Notes under the pieces: model-generated
What the model was told of the DNA's origin: nothing
What the model saw: only the letters and a program-made list of their open reading frames with translations
Databases searched by the model: none
In this document: positions 5,987 to 9,952 of the stretch, in pieces
Numbering within the stretch: position 1 is the first letter of the stretch
Layout: each line of letters starts with the position of its first letter
Translations under genes and position numbers: made by a program
Source: Bacillota bacterium
GTDB lineage: Bacteria; Bacillota; Clostridia; Peptostreptococcales; Anaerovoracaceae
NCBI GenBank assembly: GCA_030535715.1
Contig: JAUNRL010000030.1
Span: forward strand, 1 to 9,952
DNA: 9,952 nt
Reading direction: 5' to 3'

Positions 5987-6684
5987 GGCAGGATCTGATG
6001 TCGCTGGAGGAGCGTCTGGGTTACCGGTTCAGCGACCGTCGGCTTCTGACCGCGGCGCTGACCCACAGTTCCTATGTCCGGGAAAACGATGGGCAGGAAC
6101 AGGATAATGAAAGGCTGGAGTTTCTCGGCGATGCCTTCTTTGATGCGGTAATCGGCGAGGAATTGTTCCATATGTTCCCGAATAAAGAAGAAGGATTCCT
6201 GTCCAGAGTCCGGGCGACGATTGTTTGTGAGCGGTCGCTGGCCGAAAAGGCCGGTCAGATCGGACTGGGCGGATTCCTGCGGCTGGGACACGGCGAGGAA
6301 AAGACCGGGGGACGGCAGCGCAGTTCCGTTCTGGCCGACGCCATGGAAGCGGTCATGGGTGCCGTTTATCTTGACGGCGGATTCGATCAGGTGCGGCGGA
6401 TGACGCTGGCTCTGTTTGCCCGGGAAATCGGGGAAACCGCCAGGGGGCACTACCAGACGCATGACTATAAGACCCGGCTGCAGGAAGTGCTTCAGGCCAG
6501 GGGGATTACGGATATCCGATACGCGGTGCTGAAGGAGGACGGCCCGGATCACGACAAGACCTTTACCACCGGACTGTACGTTGGCGGACAACTGCAGTCG
6601 GAAGGGACGGGCAAAAGCAAAAAGGAAGCGCAGCAGCAGGCAGCCAGGAACATACTAGAAAGGGAAAACGGCAATGTACTTTAA
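5983..6684 (+). CDS. rnc: Ribonuclease III
   Basis: Mg-dependent endoribonuclease that cuts double-stranded RNA, notably the 30S rRNA precursor stems, and acts as a dimer. 233 residues, normal length. The catalytic domain has the signature NERLEFLGD at 42-50; by alignment with E. coli, Glu43, Glu46 and Asp50 match E38, E41 and D45, Glu70 matches E65, and Asp119 and Glu122 (in SSVLADAMEAVMGAVYLD) match the metal-binding D114 and E117. The C-terminal double-stranded RNA-binding domain starts at about DYKTRLQEVLQ (161) and ends with the KSKKEAQQQAA helix. All catalytic residues are present. Translationally coupled at both ends: 4-nt overlap with plsX and 11-nt overlap with smc, the conserved rnc-smc order of Firmicutes. 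Confidence 0.97.
   Translation: MRQDLMSLEERLGYRFSDRRLLTAALTHSSYVRENDGQEQDNERLEFLGDAFFDAVIGEELFHMFPNKEEGFLSRVRATIVCERSLAEKAGQIGLGGFLRLGHGEEKTGGRQRSSVLADAMEAVMGAVYLDGGFDQVRRMTLALFAREIGETARGHYQTHDYKTRLQEVLQARGITDIRYAVLKEDGPDHDKTFTTGLYVGGQLQSEGTGKSKKEAQQQAARNILERENGNVL
6659..6664 (+). promoter_or_regulatory. Ribosome-binding site of smc inside rnc
   Basis: AAAGGG lies about 9 nt before the smc ATG at 6674, within the last codons of rnc. It supports the 11-nt overlapping start, which also gives the expected MYFKKIEMHGFKSF N-terminus. Confidence 0.6.
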
Positions 6685-9600
6685 GAAGATTGAAATGCAC
6701 GGGTTCAAGTCATTTGCGGAGCCTGTTACCATAGAATTTCACGAGGGAATCACCGGCGTCGTCGGCCCCAACGGAAGCGGAAAGAGCAACATCAGTGACG
6801 CCATCCGCTGGGTTCTTGGCGAGCAGAGCCCGAAGATGCTCCGCGGCGGGAAAATGGAGGAGGTTATCTTCTCCGGCACTTCCAGCCGCAAGTCCAGGGG
6901 CATGGCGGAGGTCACACTGGTGATCGATAACAGCGACGGCAGTCTCCCCATCGATTATCAGGAGGTCGCCATCACCCGCAGGATGTTCCGTTCCGGGGAA
7001 AGCGAGTATCACATCAACGGCAACCAGTGTCGGCTGATGGATATTCGCAACCTTATTGTCGATACGGGAATTGGTGTGGACGGCTATTCGCTGATCGGTC
7101 AGGGGAAGATTGCCGACATCATCAGCAACCGGACCGAAGACCGGCGGGAAATCTTTGAGGAGGCAGCGGGAATTGTCGCCTACCGCACCAGGAAGGCCCA
7201 GGCAGAGCGCAAGCTGGCAGCCACTACCGTCAATATGGATCGGGTCAGAGACATCATCGGCGAGATCGAGGGCAGGATCGACGGTCTGCGGGAGGACAGC
7301 GTCAAGGCAAAGGAGTATCTGAAGCTGCGGGATCGCCACCGGGAGCTGGAGATCAACATCATCCTGAAGAACGTAGATAATCTGGAACTGAAGAACGAAT
7401 ACGCCAAGGATGACCTGGCGGAGCTGGAGCTCAGTCTGGAGAATATCCGGGAGGAGCGGGCCCGCCTGGACCGTGCCCTGTCGGAAAAGAACGGGAAGAG
7501 GGAGGAGTTGGAGACGCTGGAAAACGGAGCCAGACAGAAGCTTCTGGCCGCCATTGACGAACTGAACGCTGCCCGCAGCAAAAGTGAGGTGGACAGCGAG
7601 CGGCTGTCAGCCATCGGGGAGAATATGGAGCGGCTGGCGGAGGAAATCCTTCAGCTGGAAGAGAGGAAGGAACGGGAACAGAGCAATGCTGCGTCTGCCC
7701 GAAAGGGTCAGCAGCGGATAGAGCAGGAAGCTCAGGAAGCCTCCCGGAATCTGGAGAATAAAATCAGTCGGTATAACCAGGCGATGGATGAGCTGACCGC
7801 TCTTTCCGAAGCGGTGGACGCGGACAAGAATGAACTGTTCCGGCTGGCCTCGGAGATTACCCGGGCGCGATCCGAAATCAGCAGCCTGAACGTCCTGCAG
7901 GAAACGCTGGATAAACGACAGGCTGCTCTTCTGGAGGAAAAGACCACCGGCGCGGATTCCAGCATGAAGAGCCAGGAAAAGCTGGAGGAGGCCCGCAGAA
8001 AACAGGAAGAAGCCGCCGGGGCAAACGAGGGCAGAAAGGAGCAGCTGGCGCTCACGCAAAAGGAACGGGAGGAGAGTCGGAAGCAGGAAAAAAACCTGTC
8101 CCTGGAGACAGAGGAGCTGCGCATCAGCCTGGGTCAGCTCAGCGCGCGGAAGAAGACCATCGAGGAGATGGAGCATAACTACGAAGGATACAACCAGGCG
8201 GTTCGCCATGTCATGAAGTCGGGGCTTTCGGGCATCCGGGGCGTTGTCGCGGATCTGATCCGGGTTCCCGCCGGATATGAGGCGGCGGTTGAGACCGCAC
8301 TGGGTCCCACGCTGCAGTACATCGTCTGCGAGGATGACGGCAGCGCCCAAAAGGCCATCCGCTCCCTGAAGGAGAACCGGGCCGGCCGGATGACCTTCCT
8401 GCCGATGGCGTCCATCCGGGCGGAGGTGCGCCGTGACGGGAAACTGGAGAATGAACCGGGATTTATCGGCTTCGGACCGGACTGCGTCGAATTCGATCCG
8501 GTCTATCGGAAGGTCGTGAATTACCTTCTGGGGAGGGTCGTGCTGGTGGACAATATGGACCATGCCATCAGCGTCTCCCGCAAGGGCAGGGGGATCCGTG
8601 TGGTCACTCTGGAAGGGGAGATCATCAACTCCGCTGGTGCCATCACGGGAGGCCGGTTCAAGCATAAGACAGCAGACATCCTACAGCGAAAGGCGGAGAT
8701 CCAGCAGTTGGACAAATCCATTCGGGAGATGGCCGCCGATCAGGAGAAGAAAACCGAAAGCCTGAAAAAATGTCGGAGCCGGCTGGCGCAGCTGAACGAA
8801 GACTGCAGCCGCCTGGAGGGACAGATCCGTGCCGGGGAACAGGAGCTGCTCATGCAGGAGAGTGAAATTCGTCTGGCGGAGAGCTCCATCAGTGATATCC
8901 GTTCCAGCGAGGAGCGTATGGACAGAGAACTGGCCAACATTGCTGCGGAAAAGACCCGTTCGGCGGATATGATCCAGCAGCTGGGGCAGTCCGTTACCGA
9001 ATACACCCGGCAGAAGGAGGACGTGGAGCAGGGGAACGAAGAACGGCTCCGGCTTCATGAGGAAAAACAGGCGGCTTTCGAAGTCATCAACGAGGAAATT
9101 ACCCGGGCGAGAATCGCACAGACCACCTGCGAGGAGAGAAAGGCCCATGCAGAATACGTGGTGAGCGCGGCGGATCAGCTGATCCGGGAACTCGAAGAGG
9201 ATATCCGGAACCGCCGGGTGCAGCGGGAAGCGCTGGAGGAAGAAAAGGAAAAACTGACTTCGGGGCATATTGATATGAATGCGCTGATTGACGAGAAGGA
9301 AGCGGATCGGCAGCGGGTGCAGGAATATCTTGATGAAGTCTCTGCCGAGAAGAAGGAAGCCGACGAGGCCCTTTCCGTCCTGAACGAAGAGAAGGAATCC
9401 CTGGCGGGAAAGGCGGAAACATTGCAGAACCAGAAATATGAAACGGAGATCCGCAAGGCGAAGAACGAGACCCAGCTGGACGGGTTGAAGGAGAAACTAT
9501 GGGAGGATTTTGAAGTGTCCTATGTACAGGCCATGGAATTCCGGGCGGAATCCTTCGTCATGTCCTCGGCGGTGAAGGAGAACCGCCAGATCAAGAACCG

Positions 9601-9952
9601 GATGAAGGAAATGGGCGAGGTCAACGTGGGCGCCATCGAGGAATACGAAACCGTCCGGGAACGGTACGAGTTCCTGACAGCCCAGCAGGCGGACATTCAG
9701 AGTGCGATGGATTCTCTGAACGGCATTATCCGGGATATGGACCGGACGATCCGGGAACGGTTTCGCGCAAGTTTCGACCAGATCGTGGTCAATTTCGAGG
9801 AGATCTTCACTGATCTGTTCGGCGGAGGGCACGCGGAACTGCGGTTGTCTGACGAGAGTGATCCGTTGCAGTCAGATATCGACATCATTGCCCAGCCGCC
9901 GGGAAGGAAACTGCAGAACATCAATCTGCTCTCCGGCGGGGAGAAGACACTG
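6674..9952 (+). CDS. smc: SMC, chromosome condensation/segregation ATPase, 3'-truncated by window edge
   Basis: ATPase core of the SMC-ScpAB condensin complex that organises and separates replicated chromosomes on the nucleoid. I read 1093 codons with no stop or frameshift. The N-terminal half of the ABC head starts MYFKKIEMHGFKSFAEP, with Walker A GPNGSGKS at 31-38, the GYSLIGQGKI (Q-loop) segment at about 137-146 and EIFEEAAGI just after. A long Glu/Lys/Arg-rich coiled coil runs from about 170 to 500. The hinge spans about 515-665, with GIRGVVADLI at 520, GRMTFLPM and the closing SAGAITGGR. A returning coiled coil runs to about 1010, followed by the C-terminal head. The window ends inside the ABC signature (LLSGGEKTL), so Walker B and the last roughly 90-100 residues of a protein of about 1190 lie beyond. 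ftsY is the expected next gene. Conventional member, no anomalies. Confidence 0.97.
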   Translation, partial: MYFKKIEMHGFKSFAEPVTIEFHEGITGVVGPNGSGKSNISDAIRWVLGEQSPKMLRGGKMEEVIFSGTSSRKSRGMAEVTLVIDNSDGSLPIDYQEVAITRRMFRSGESEYHINGNQCRLMDIRNLIVDTGIGVDGYSLIGQGKIADIISNRTEDRREIFEEAAGIVAYRTRKAQAERKLAATTVNMDRVRDIIGEIEGRIDGLREDSVKAKEYLKLRDRHRELEINIILKNVDNLELKNEYAKDDLAELELSLENIREERARLDRALSEKNGKREELETLENGARQKLLAAIDELNAARSKSEVDSERLSAIGENMERLAEEILQLEERKEREQSNAASARKGQQRIEQEAQEASRNLENKISRYNQAMDELTALSEAVDADKNELFRLASEITRARSEISSLNVLQETLDKRQAALLEEKTTGADSSMKSQEKLEEARRKQEEAAGANEGRKEQLALTQKEREESRKQEKNLSLETEELRISLGQLSARKKTIEEMEHNYEGYNQAVRHVMKSGLSGIRGVVADLIRVPAGYEAAVETALGPTLQYIVCEDDGSAQKAIRSLKENRAGRMTFLPMASIRAEVRRDGKLENEPGFIGFGPDCVEFDPVYRKVVNYLLGRVVLVDNMDHAISVSRKGRGIRVVTLEGEIINSAGAITGGRFKHKTADILQRKAEIQQLDKSIREMAADQEKKTESLKKCRSRLAQLNEDCSRLEGQIRAGEQELLMQESEIRLAESSISDIRSSEERMDRELANIAAEKTRSADMIQQLGQSVTEYTRQKEDVEQGNEERLRLHEEKQAAFEVINEEITRARIAQTTCEERKAHAEYVVSAADQLIRELEEDIRNRRVQREALEEEKEKLTSGHIDMNALIDEKEADRQRVQEYLDEVSAEKKEADEALSVLNEEKESLAGKAETLQNQKYETEIRKAKNETQLDGLKEKLWEDFEVSYVQAMEFRAESFVMSSAVKENRQIKNRMKEMGEVNVGAIEEYETVRERYEFLTAQQADIQSAMDSLNGIIRDMDRTIRERFRASFDQIVVNFEEIFTDLFGGGHAELRLSDESDPLQSDIDIIAQPPGRKLQNINLLSGGEKTL

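Noticed and set aside
7607..9268. Open frames of 352 and 195 codons on the - strand opposite the smc coiled coils
   Set aside because: Coiled-coil codons for Glu, Lys and Leu (GAG, AAG, CTG) give Leu/Phe/Gln-rich reverse translations that look membrane-like but are artefacts.
1..9952. Mobile element, CRISPR array, tRNA, defence or secondary-metabolite system
   Set aside because: No transposase, integrase, direct-repeat/spacer array, tRNA-like fold or accessory enzyme was seen; all coding space is taken by conserved housekeeping genes on one strand.

Overview
The window is a stretch of bacterial chromosome in which every gene lies on the + strand and the genes are packed end to end. Gene content and order (16S rRNA methyltransferase, PP2C phosphatase, PASTA kinase, RsgA, Rpe, then PlsX, RNase III, SMC) are the conserved housekeeping clusters of low-G+C-type Firmicutes. 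The base composition is fairly GC-rich by eye and protein details resemble Clostridia, so an anaerobic member of the Clostridia/Eubacteriales is likely. I cannot place it to family.

Layout: 3-821 is the 3' part of rsmB (cut by the left edge). 842-1570 is stp/prpC. 1585-3357 is prkC, interrupted by an in-frame TAG at 1801-1803. 3357-4256 is rsgA, 4308-4964 rpe, 4967-5986 plsX, 5983-6684 rnc, and 6674-9952 smc (runs off the right edge in the ABC signature motif). Intergenic gaps are 20, 14, -1, 51, 2, -4 and -11 bp. The window therefore reads as one long operon with translational coupling; I see no internal promoter or factor-independent terminator. There is no gene-free stretch over 300 bases.

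The left half covers ribosome maturation (RsmB, RsgA) and the membrane Ser/Thr kinase/phosphatase pair that senses cell-wall fragments and regulates growth and translation (Stp, PrkC; RsgA is a known PrkC/Stp-linked GTPase in Bacillus). Rpe belongs to the pentose phosphate pathway. The right half links phospholipid synthesis (PlsX), RNA processing (RNase III) and chromosome condensation (SMC).

The most notable observation is the nonsense codon in the N-lobe of the otherwise well-conserved PrkC kinase. It replaces a residue that is usually tyrosine, and the same base change creates a near-perfect Shine-Dalgarno sequence. Three smaller observations are a three-unit tandem repeat straddling the rsgA stop codon, the absence of genes that commonly sit in these clusters (rlmN, thiN, acpP), and an in-phase A-rich slippery heptamer in plsX. 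I found no evidence of a novel defence, mobile or biosynthetic system; apart from these points the window is conventional core genome.
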